Below the pieces are notes generated by a model that saw only the letters and a list, made by a program, of their open reading frames with translations, searched no databases and was not told the DNA's origin. The position numbers and the translations under genes are program-made. Shown here piece after piece: positions 17,879 to 25,308 of a stretch of DNA of 64,000 bases (position 1 is the first letter of the stretch; each line of letters begins with the position of its first letter). The stretch is from Flavobacteriaceae bacterium GF1 (GTDB taxonomy: Bacteria > Bacteroidota > Bacteroidia > Flavobacteriales > Flavobacteriaceae): NCBI GenBank assembly GCA_009797885.1, contig WNKP01000005.1, forward strand, positions 186,001-250,000, written 5' to 3'.

Positions 17879-18271
17879 TAGGAACCGTTCCAGATCCACC
17901 TCCGTGATTGCCCCATGTGAGGTATGGAAAACAACGGCCCCATTCTTTATCACCAATAACTGTGGGGATTGGTGCACTACCTGAAAGCTGGCGGCAACGG
18001 CATTGGATACATCCCTATGCGCATGTAAATCCAAAAAATACAAATCGGCATTCCTTTCATTAAAGGGATAATTTCCCGTGAACATCCCCAACACCATTCT
18101 GCTGATGCCACAGGTAGTGGAATGTTTAAAGATCAGTTGTGGCTTTTCCTTGGAACGTTCCTTAATCTCATTGAACTGTTCCCGATCGTTAAGGGCAATC
18201 CAGGGTAGTCCCCCCTCTTTTTCCTTTACGTCGTTTTTGCCCCCTTTAAATAAACCTCCAAATAATCCCAT
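17876..18271 (-). CDS. ytxJ: YtxJ-type bacilliredoxin-like protein (bacillithiol system)
   Basis: 131 residues with the DUF2847/YtxJ thioredoxin-like fold. The motif LIFKHSTTCGISRMV carries the single redox cysteine in a TCxxS-like arrangement instead of CxxC, and cis-Pro is in HQSPQLLVIKNG. Family members are proposed to remove bacillithiol from modified protein thiols (monothiol bacilliredoxin). The presence fits the known occurrence of bacillithiol in Bacteroidota. The first ~20 residues (MGLFGGLFKGGKND) are glycine/lysine rich. Divergent from clpB, a protein-quality chaperone, which may suggest shared stress use. Confidence 0.88.
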   Translation of the reverse strand: MGLFGGLFKGGKNDVKEKEGGLPWIALNDREQFNEIKERSKEKPQLIFKHSTTCGISRMVLGMFTGNYPFNERNADLYFLDLHAHRDVSNAVAASFQVVHQSPQLLVIKNGAVVFHTSHGAITEVDLERFL

Positions 18272-18413
18272 GCTATAAATTTAGGGGTTCTGTCGTCCAA
18301 TATCAAAATTCATTACAACTGACTAAATGTCGTCTGTTTCTAAGCATTTAGCGCCATTTTGTCTGATGCCCGGTATTGGTAAGGTTGTTGAAATAGCAAT
18401 TCAAAAAAACGAT

Positions 18414-21014
18414 ATGAACTTCAACAACTTCACTATAAAATCACAGGAGGCCATACAACAGGCGCAACAGATTGCGCAAGGATATGGTCACCAACAAATA
18501 GAAAATGAACACTTGTTCAAGGCCATTGCTGAGGTGGACCAAAACGTCCTGCCCTTTTTGCTTAAAAAATTGGATGTCAACAACAATTTGGTCAATCAGG
18601 TGGTCGACATGGAATTGGAGAGCTTCCCCAAAGTGTCCGGAGGGGAAATCATGGTCTCCCGCGAAGCCGGAAAATCCCTTAACGAAGCCAGTATTATTGC
18701 AAAAAAAATGGAAGATGAATACGTGTCCATTGAACACTTGTTACTTGCCATTTTTAAATCGAAAAGTAAAATTGCCCAGATACTAAAGGACAATGGGGTC
18801 ACGGAAAAAGGACTGACCACGGCAATTACTGAACTCCGAAAAGGCGGTAACGTAACCTCCCAAAGTGCCGAAGACACCTATAATTCGCTTCAGAAGTATG
18901 CGCGCAACCTCAATGAATTGGCCGATTCCGGAAAGTTGGACCCCGTTATTGGCCGGGATGAGGAAATCCGACGGGTACTACAAATCCTATCAAGAAGGAC
19001 AAAAAACAATCCCATGCTGGTGGGAGAACCTGGGGTAGGTAAAACCGCAATAGCAGAAGGTTTGGCCCATCGAATAGTACAGGGGGATGTTCCTGAAAAC
19101 CTAAAGGAAAAAACCATTTATTCCCTGGATATGGGTGCTTTGATAGCGGGCGCCAAATACAAGGGTGAATTTGAGGAGCGTTTAAAATCGGTCATTAAAG
19201 AGGTTACCACTTCGGATGGATCCATAGTATTGTTTATTGATGAAATTCACACCTTGGTCGGGGCCGGAGGTGGCCAAGGGGCCATGGATGCGGCGAACAT
19301 CCTAAAACCTGCACTTGCCAGGGGCGAGTTAAGGGCCATTGGAGCCACAACCTTGGACGAATACCAGAAATATTTTGAAAAGGACAAGGCATTGGAAAGA
19401 AGGTTCCAAAAAGTAGTGGTGGATGAGCCCGATACGGAAAGTGCCATCTCCATTCTTAGGGGTATCAAGGAGAAGTACGAAGCCCACCACAAGGTACGTA
19501 TTAAGGATGAAGCGGTCATTTCGGCCGTGGAACTGTCCCAGCGGTATATCACCAATCGGTTTTTACCGGATAAAGCCATTGATTTGATGGACGAAGCGGC
19601 ATCCAAACTCCGTATGGAAATCAATTCAAAGCCCGAGGAATTGGATGCGCTTGACCGAAAAATCATGCAGTTGGAAATTGAAATCGAAGCCATAAAGCGG
19701 GAGAATGATGAGACCAAGCTTAAATCCTTGAATCTGGAATTGGCAAACCTTAAAGAGGAGCGAAATGAAATCTTCGCGCAGTGGGAAGGTGAAAAGTCCG
19801 TAGTGGATACCATCCAAAAGACCAAACAGGATATTGAGAACTATAAATTGGAGGCCGAGCGGGCAGAACGCAATGGTGACTACGGAAAAGTAGCCGAACT
19901 TCGCTATGGAAAAATAAAAGAAGCACAGGAGGCCCTGGAAGAATTGCAGCTGGAACTTAAAGCGCAACAAACAGCAGGAACCCTGATCAAAGAAGAGGTC
20001 ACCAACGAGGATATTGCCGAAGTAGTAGCCAAATGGACCGGGATTCCCGTTACCAAAATGTTACAAAGTGAACGTGACAAACTATTGAAACTGGAATCCG
20101 TACTGCACCAAAGGGTGGTTGGCCAGGAGGAGGCTATTGAAGCCGTTTCCGATGCCATTCGTAGAAGTAGGGCCGGCCTTCAGGATGCCAAGAAACCTAT
20201 TGGCTCCTTTCTATTTCTGGGGACCACGGGAGTGGGAAAAACGGAACTGGCAAAAACCCTGGCGGCTTATCTATTTGATGATGAAAATGCGATGACCCGC
20301 ATTGATATGAGTGAATACCAAGAACGGCATGCTGTGAGCAGACTGGTGGGTGCACCCCCAGGATATGTAGGATACGATGAAGGTGGACAGTTGACCGAAG
20401 CCGTTAGAAGGAGACCCTATTCGGTGGTCTTACTGGATGAAATTGAAAAAGCACATCCTGACACCTTCAACATTTTACTCCAGGTCTTGGATGAAGGAAG
20501 GCTAACCGACAACAAGGGTCGAGTAGCCGATTTTAAAAACGCCATCATTATCATGACGAGTAATATGGGAAGCCATATCATCCAGGAGAAGTTCGAAAAC
20601 TCCAATGATATATACAGTGCCACGGAAGCTGCACGGATTGAGGTTTTGGGGCTTTTACGAAAAACCATCCGTCCTGAGTTTTTGAACCGAATCGATGACA
20701 TCATCATGTTCACCCCATTGAGCAAAAAGGATATTACAAAAATTGTTGGTCTACAGTTGGAACAATTAAAAAAGCGACTGTCCACACAAAATATCACTTT
20801 AGATGCCACCGAAGAGGCCATACAGTATTTATCTGAAAAAGGATACGACCCCCAATATGGAGCACGCCCCATTAAAAGGTTGATTCAGAAGGAGGTCCTC
20901 AATACACTGTCCAAAGAACTTTTAAAAGGAACCATTAAAAGTGAAAGCATCATTCTGCTGGACTCGTTTGATGACGGTCTGGTCTTTAGAAATCAAAGTG
21001 AAGTGGCGGTTTAG
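18414..21014 (+). CDS. clpB: ATP-dependent disaggregase ClpB
   Basis: 866 residues from the ATG at 18414 (MNFNNFTIKSQEAIQQAQQI), matching ClpB length; the upstream in-frame TTG region is not conserved. Domains in order: two N-domain repeats (1-145), AAA+ 1 with Walker A GEPGVGKT (~204-211), the long coiled-coil middle domain (~405-525, LDALDRKIMQLEIEIEAIKR) that marks ClpB and binds DnaK, AAA+ 2 with GTTGVGKT (~602-609), sensor 2 GARPIKR. It is a hexamer that unfolds aggregated proteins with DnaK in the cytoplasm. Usually heat-induced; no known heat-shock operator is visible upstream. Confidence 0.97.
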   Translation: MNFNNFTIKSQEAIQQAQQIAQGYGHQQIENEHLFKAIAEVDQNVLPFLLKKLDVNNNLVNQVVDMELESFPKVSGGEIMVSREAGKSLNEASIIAKKMEDEYVSIEHLLLAIFKSKSKIAQILKDNGVTEKGLTTAITELRKGGNVTSQSAEDTYNSLQKYARNLNELADSGKLDPVIGRDEEIRRVLQILSRRTKNNPMLVGEPGVGKTAIAEGLAHRIVQGDVPENLKEKTIYSLDMGALIAGAKYKGEFEERLKSVIKEVTTSDGSIVLFIDEIHTLVGAGGGQGAMDAANILKPALARGELRAIGATTLDEYQKYFEKDKALERRFQKVVVDEPDTESAISILRGIKEKYEAHHKVRIKDEAVISAVELSQRYITNRFLPDKAIDLMDEAASKLRMEINSKPEELDALDRKIMQLEIEIEAIKRENDETKLKSLNLELANLKEERNEIFAQWEGEKSVVDTIQKTKQDIENYKLEAERAERNGDYGKVAELRYGKIKEAQEALEELQLELKAQQTAGTLIKEEVTNEDIAEVVAKWTGIPVTKMLQSERDKLLKLESVLHQRVVGQEEAIEAVSDAIRRSRAGLQDAKKPIGSFLFLGTTGVGKTELAKTLAAYLFDDENAMTRIDMSEYQERHAVSRLVGAPPGYVGYDEGGQLTEAVRRRPYSVVLLDEIEKAHPDTFNILLQVLDEGRLTDNKGRVADFKNAIIIMTSNMGSHIIQEKFENSNDIYSATEAARIEVLGLLRKTIRPEFLNRIDDIIMFTPLSKKDITKIVGLQLEQLKKRLSTQNITLDATEEAIQYLSEKGYDPQYGARPIKRLIQKEVLNTLSKELLKGTIKSESIILLDSFDDGLVFRNQSEVAV

Positions 21015-21030
21015 GAATACGGGTTACGGT

Positions 21031-21062
21031 AAAAAGGGCGGTCCATGGACCGCCCTTTTTTA
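21031..21062 (+). terminator. intrinsic terminator after clpB
   Basis: A fully palindromic 30-bp sequence (21031-21060): AAAAAGGGCGGTCC joined to ATGGACCGCCCTTTTT, giving a GC-rich stem with flanking A and T runs. It works in either direction but only clpB reads into it. Confidence 0.92.
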
Positions 21063-21113
21063 GTTATACCATCCAGTATATAATTTTTATATCTTAGCCT
21101 AAAACACAGACCT

Positions 21114-21707
21114 ATGTCTTCCAAAGCCGAACGGACCACAAAATACATCATAGAGACCGTAGCTCCTATTTTTACCAAACACGGTTATGTGGGTACGAGT
21201 ATGAGTCATTTGACCGAAGCCACCGGCCTCACCAAAGGCGCAATCTATGGGAACTTTGAGAACAAGGAAGCATTGGCACTCTCCGCTTTTGAATATAACA
21301 GAAACCAATTGCTCACCAAATTTGATGAACTTTTATCAGTAGAGGGAAGTGCCATGGACAAAATCCATTCCTTGCTGGGTTTCTATAGACAGTATGATGT
21401 ATTTACCATGCCCATGGGGGGCTGTCCGGTATTGAGTGTGGGGGTAGACGCGCAAAACAATAACAAATTGTTAGTGGCCGCTTGTCACGAAACACTCAAT
21501 GAACTGGAAGGGAAAATTGCACTGGTTTTGGAAAATGGGGTAAAAGCAGGAGAAATCAAAATTCCTGTTCCTCCCCTTCAATTTGCGAAACAACTGTACA
21601 CCATGCTCAGTGGGGCCGTTGCCATGGCCACAATGACCAAGGACCGAAAGTATTTGGTCAATACCGTCGCGTATTTAATCCATTTGGTCGACAACGAAGT
21701 AAAATAA
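21114..21707 (+). CDS. TetR/AcrR family transcriptional regulator
   Basis: 197 residues. The N-terminal helix-turn-helix is typical (TTKYIIETVAPIFTKHGYVG, then MSHLTEATGLTKGAIYGNFENKEALA, ~25-55). The C-terminal helical part (~60-197) is a ligand-binding dimer domain of the YcdC/TetR_C type (MGGCPVLSVGVDAQNNNKLL). It is a repressor or activator responding to a small molecule; ligand and target are unknown. It stands alone between clpB's terminator and a convergent gene, so autoregulation is possible but no palindromic operator was found near its start. Confidence 0.92.
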   Translation: MSSKAERTTKYIIETVAPIFTKHGYVGTSMSHLTEATGLTKGAIYGNFENKEALALSAFEYNRNQLLTKFDELLSVEGSAMDKIHSLLGFYRQYDVFTMPMGGCPVLSVGVDAQNNNKLLVAACHETLNELEGKIALVLENGVKAGEIKIPVPPLQFAKQLYTMLSGAVAMATMTKDRKYLVNTVAYLIHLVDNEVK

Positions 21708-21718
21708 AATAGTTCCAA

Positions 21719-23311
21719 TCAGCGTATTCTAAAAATCCAAAGTTTATCCTGGTATTTACCATTGAACTTGCTATCCCTTGCTTTTCTCGCCTCGTTAATG
21801 GAATTGTATCGCTGTAAATAGACATAGTTGTACCCATTGACGTTACGGTAAAATGAACCTGGGCTCAATCCTCTGCCTTTCAATGTTTTCATGAAATTTT
21901 CATAATACCTTTTGGTACCGAACACATTGGCAATCAAATAAAATCCGGGTTCCAGACCATCCTCCTTGGCAACTTCCTCATACCGTTCATTGGGAAGTAA
22001 GACCACATCTTTATTGAGCTCGACTTGGGCAATACTGTCCTGTCTGGCTTTCTCCCTTAAAAGTGCCATTTCCTTGGATTTTGCCTTTGCAATGGAATCC
22101 AGTTCCGCTTGTATTCGCCTTTGTTGCTCCCTGGCTCGGGCAATACTGTCCAATCGATTTTTTTCCTTTCTGGCGGCATTTGCCGCAATTATAGCCTGAT
22201 CAATGGAGTCCTGTCTTCTTTTTTCCTGAAGTCGCAACTGTCTTCTTGAGGGTCTTTTAGGCGTAACTTCGGGCACCTTTTTTGTATCCTTTGTAGTGTC
22301 CACAGTTTTATTCTCCTTGGCGGGTTCGGTTTTCTCTTCGGTCAGCGGTTTTTCTTCCAGCATTGGCTTTTCTTCCAACAATGGTTCCTCTTCCACTTGG
22401 GGCTTTTTTGCGAAAGTTTGCTTGCCGATGAAGTAAGAGACCGTTAGCTCAAAAGTGGGGTCTTCTTCTGAAATTTCATTATCCGTGGGAAATTCCAAAA
22501 GCCCTCCTATTGCTATTTTTTTTGCCAAAGTAACGCCCAATCCCAAAGAGGGCCCATAAAAATTATTGTACCCTCCCTGCGCCCAAAATTGGGGATGTCC
22601 CAGTAAGGCATTGATTCCTACCTGGGTGTCAAAACCCGAAATGGCATTCAAGTACAATTGAGGTCTAAAGAACGTGTGGTTACCCCAGAGCTGAAAAGGG
22701 AAATCATTACTGACAAATCCTACAACGGAACCGTTGCTTTCAGGATTATCAGGTCCGCTTAGTGTTAGGGACACCGCATTTTGGACAGCAATTCCCACAC
22801 TGAACGTATTACTGGTCAATCGTATCCCGGGTGAAATTTGAGTGGAAAAACTATTTTCGGTATTGATGGATTGCAATTCACTTTCGGGTAAAAGAATCAA
22901 TTGTTCATCGGCGAGTTTTTGGTCAAACGAAAAAATGTTCACCCCGAGGTAGATGGTCGTATTATCATCCAAAGCTCCTGCCCATGCTACATTTAGATTG
23001 AGTCCCGTCTGTAGGTATATCCCTGTGTTGTGCTGTAGAAAACCAAGACCCCCTGCGAGGGTTTCATTGAGTTTTTGGGTATAGTTTACAAATAGGGTTG
23101 TTGGATCTCCATCAATACTTTGCCACTGCCATCGGGACCAAAGGGCCAAGGACTGTGGAAGGTTTCGATCCAGTGAAAATGTGGGGTTGAACAAACTGGA
23201 ATTGATTTGATTGAGATTGTGCTGTCTAAAGTCCGTTGGCAACTCCGCATTTTGGGCAATACCGGCGAATGAAATTGATCCAAAAACAAAAAGCAAAAAA
23301 TACCGCAACAT
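21719..23311 (-). CDS. PorP/SprF-type outer membrane protein fused to a SPOR-like domain
   Basis: 530 residues. Signal peptide with A|Q cut at 19/20. Residues ~25-305 are a PorP/SprF beta barrel (FRQHNLNQINSSLFNPTFSL; GYNNFYGPSLGLGVTLAKKI; PTFELTVSYFIGKQ), the family that partners T9SS and gliding adhesins. Residues ~308-345 are repetitive acidic/proline-lysine (EEPLLEEKPMLEEKPLTEEK). Residues ~355-440 are charged, RQDSI-rich coiled coil (RRQDSIDQ, RLDSIARAREQ, ARQDSIAQ). The C-terminal ~75 residues (PGFYLIANVFGTKRYYENFM ... YNYVYLQRYNSINEARKARD) look like a SPOR peptidoglycan-binding domain. It may join an outer-membrane barrel to the cell wall. No SprB-like gene is adjacent. Confidence 0.85.
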   Translation of the reverse strand: MLRYFLLFVFGSISFAGIAQNAELPTDFRQHNLNQINSSLFNPTFSLDRNLPQSLALWSRWQWQSIDGDPTTLFVNYTQKLNETLAGGLGFLQHNTGIYLQTGLNLNVAWAGALDDNTTIYLGVNIFSFDQKLADEQLILLPESELQSINTENSFSTQISPGIRLTSNTFSVGIAVQNAVSLTLSGPDNPESNGSVVGFVSNDFPFQLWGNHTFFRPQLYLNAISGFDTQVGINALLGHPQFWAQGGYNNFYGPSLGLGVTLAKKIAIGGLLEFPTDNEISEEDPTFELTVSYFIGKQTFAKKPQVEEEPLLEEKPMLEEKPLTEEKTEPAKENKTVDTTKDTKKVPEVTPKRPSRRQLRLQEKRRQDSIDQAIIAANAARKEKNRLDSIARAREQQRRIQAELDSIAKAKSKEMALLREKARQDSIAQVELNKDVVLLPNERYEEVAKEDGLEPGFYLIANVFGTKRYYENFMKTLKGRGLSPGSFYRNVNGYNYVYLQRYNSINEARKARDSKFNGKYQDKLWIFRIR

Positions 23312-23365
23312 ATTTGGATAAAAAATTAAATGCTACTTTTAAGTTAATTATTTATTGAATACGAT

Positions 23366-23923
23366 ATGGGGAAGCTTCCAAAATCTTTAAAAACCCTAGT
23401 TTTTACATGCCTACTGTTAGCGCCTTTTATAGTGGGCCTTGTGGGCTGCAAGCAGGATGATAAAGATATTGAAATAAATAAAGAACCTGTTGTTTCCACT
23501 TTTTATTTGATCAGGCATTCCGAAAAAGATCGGAGCAATCCCAATAATCCCGACCCCGAGTTGGAACAAAAAGGTTTGGATCGTGCCATACGTTGGGCAG
23601 AGGTATTTGATCATGTGGCCCTGGATGCCATCTATTCTACCAATTATGAACGCACCACCATGACCGCCGCACCAACATCGGTCAAGAAAGATATTGACAT
23701 TGCGTTTTATGATCCCAATAGTCTGGACATAGAAGATTTTAAATTACAAAACAGGGGAAAACAGGTTCTCATCGTGGGCCATAGCAATACCACACCCAAT
23801 TTCGCCAATGGCCTTCTGGGCATTGAAAAATACGAAGCAATGGATGATGATGACAATGCCAGCCTTTTTATTGTGCGCATAGTCGATGGGCAGGCCACCG
23901 ACATGCGATTGAAATTGGACTAG
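23366..23923 (+). CDS. histidine phosphatase family lipoprotein (SixA-like)
   Basis: 185 residues. Lipobox LVGC with Cys28. The catalytic RHS motif is FYLIRHSEKDRS with His51; the second arm is VGHSNTTPNF. A conserved Glu region and YSTNYERTTMTA match the phosphoglycerate-mutase superfamily's acceptor arginine positions. The enzyme should cleave phospho-monoesters via a phosphohistidine, here in the periplasm because it is lipid-anchored; the substrate is unknown. Its stop is 6 bp from the convergent DUF6503 gene. Confidence 0.88.
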   Translation: MGKLPKSLKTLVFTCLLLAPFIVGLVGCKQDDKDIEINKEPVVSTFYLIRHSEKDRSNPNNPDPELEQKGLDRAIRWAEVFDHVALDAIYSTNYERTTMTAAPTSVKKDIDIAFYDPNSLDIEDFKLQNRGKQVLIVGHSNTTPNFANGLLGIEKYEAMDDDDNASLFIVRIVDGQATDMRLKLD

Positions 23924-23929
23924 GGCTCG

Positions 23930-24685
23930 TTAATCCTGATCAACAGGGGTCACCTGGATGTTTTCAAGTTCTATTTTGGATAACAGCTCCAATTCGTTTT
24001 TTTCAAACAAACTATCAATCTTAAAAAAATCCACTACTGCACCCTTTTGGGGTTTAAAATTGTTATAATCCACAAAACGGATACCTCCTACGTACCTTTC
24101 ATTGTACGCTTCACGAAAACGTATCCCACCACCGTTGACATGGAATTCGTAGGCCAAATATTCGGGCTTAAAACTTTGTTTTTCAAACCAATATAAATAG
24201 GTGTCCTCAAAATCATCGCCACCATTTTCCTGGCTGAACGTAACCTTGACCTTGTAATACGCTTTTTCATTGATGATACGTTCTCCCAACAACTCCTTTT
24301 TGACCGCTTTATCGTTCAACCCCAAGGGAAGTCTGGAAAAGTAGTGTACGGAATTTACCGAATTGGCGTACGTATTGGCAAGGGTATCGGGAAGAACGAT
24401 CAGACTATCATTAAAGAATCGTTGAAAGTCGGTGTTTGTTTTTTTATCGGTAATGGTTACCGAATCCGTTCGGGTTACCCGTTTTAAGAGCTTTTTGCCA
24501 CTCTTATTCAAGGATTCGTAGGTCCTATCCCTAAAAACAAAGGATACCTTGGTGTTGTCATAGCCCTCTCCACCACTTGCTTGTATGGATTTGTCAACAA
24601 TTTGCTGGGCGGTCATTTCACTGTCCGCAGAGGATTTACAGGACAGTAGGCCAAGTACTAAAAAAAGGTAAAGGAAGCTTTTCAT
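23930..24685 (-). CDS. DUF6503-type lipoprotein
   Basis: 251 residues. Lipobox LLSC, Cys16. The mature part starts with a helix (MTAQQIVDKSIQASGGEGYD) and continues as repeated beta strands (KVSFVFRDRTYESLNKSGKK; YYKVKVTFSQENGGDDFEDT; YLAYEFHVNGGGIRFREAYN), a layout like LolA/LolB-type lipid-handling domains; I assign DUF6503 from memory of these motifs. The helix after the lipobox with a conserved GG is typical. Function unknown. It is periplasmic or outer-membrane. Transcribed away from smpB from a shared 73-bp region. Confidence 0.75.
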   Translation of the reverse strand: MKSFLYLFLVLGLLSCKSSADSEMTAQQIVDKSIQASGGEGYDNTKVSFVFRDRTYESLNKSGKKLLKRVTRTDSVTITDKKTNTDFQRFFNDSLIVLPDTLANTYANSVNSVHYFSRLPLGLNDKAVKKELLGERIINEKAYYKVKVTFSQENGGDDFEDTYLYWFEKQSFKPEYLAYEFHVNGGGIRFREAYNERYVGGIRFVDYNNFKPQKGAVVDFFKIDSLFEKNELELLSKIELENIQVTPVDQD

Positions 24686-24745
24686 AAGTTGTTTTTAAAT
24701 CTATCGTAAAAATCCCGGTTTCATTACAGTTTTTGCAAATCGGAT

Positions 24746-24753
24746 TATTTTTG
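24746..24753 (+). promoter_or_regulatory. -7 promoter element (TATTTTTG) touching the smpB start
   Basis: The G of TATTTTTG is at 24753, with 5 bp before the ATG at 24759. By comparison with ffs, where 4 bp separate the box from the RNA end, transcription would begin at or next to the A of the start codon, giving a leaderless mRNA. No clear -33 element. Confidence 0.4.
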
Positions 24754-24758
24754 CATTT

Positions 24759-25217
24759 ATGCAGAAGCAAATCAACATTAAGAACAAACGTGCCCAATTC
24801 GACTTTGAACTATTGGACAAATATACTGCCGGTATCGTTCTTTCGGGCACAGAGATAAAATCACTTCGTTTGGGCAAGGCCTCACTTTCCCAGAGCTTTT
24901 GCGAATTCAATGACAAGGGGGAACTTTTTATCATCAACATGCAGATCGATGAATATAGCCATGGCGGATATTACAACCATAGGCCCAAAGCGGAAAGAAA
25001 GCTACTTTTGAACAAAAGGGAACTCAAAAAACTACATAAGGAAGTCTCCACTGCCGGGCTTACCATTGTGCCGCTAAATGCCTTCATCAATGATAAGGGC
25101 CTGGCCAAAATAAATATTGCCCTGGCCAGGGGTAAAAAACAATACGACAAAAGGGAAACCATTAAAGATCGGGACAACAAGCGCAATTTGGACCGAATCA
25201 AAAAAAGTTACAGATAG
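24759..25217 (+). CDS. smpB: SsrA-binding protein SmpB
   Basis: 152 residues, normal length. The conserved core reads [40 protein letters not shown] and [20 protein letters not shown], with the basic C-terminal tail [15 protein letters not shown] that mimics an anticodon stem in the decoding centre. It carries tmRNA to stalled ribosomes. The tmRNA gene itself is not in this window. It seems to be transcribed alone; see the neighbouring promoter element for a possible leaderless start. Confidence 0.97.
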   Translation: MQKQINIKNKRAQFDFELLDKYTAGIVLSGTEIKSLRLGKASLSQSFCEFNDKGELFIINMQIDEYSHGGYYNHRPKAERKLLLNKRELKKLHKEVSTAGLTIVPLNAFINDKGLAKINIALARGKKQYDKRETIKDRDNKRNLDRIKKSYR

Positions 25218-25308
25218 TAACGGAAAAACGAATTTTAACAAAAACTAAACGCCTTTGCGTAATTCTTAGCTTTAATATTACAGGCGCAAACCAAAATTTT
25301 CCGCCCTT

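Noticed and set aside
19247-19825. 192-residue open frame antisense to clpB
   Set aside because: It lies wholly inside clpB, reads as Ser/Leu/Phe-rich shadow sequence and has no recognisable motif.
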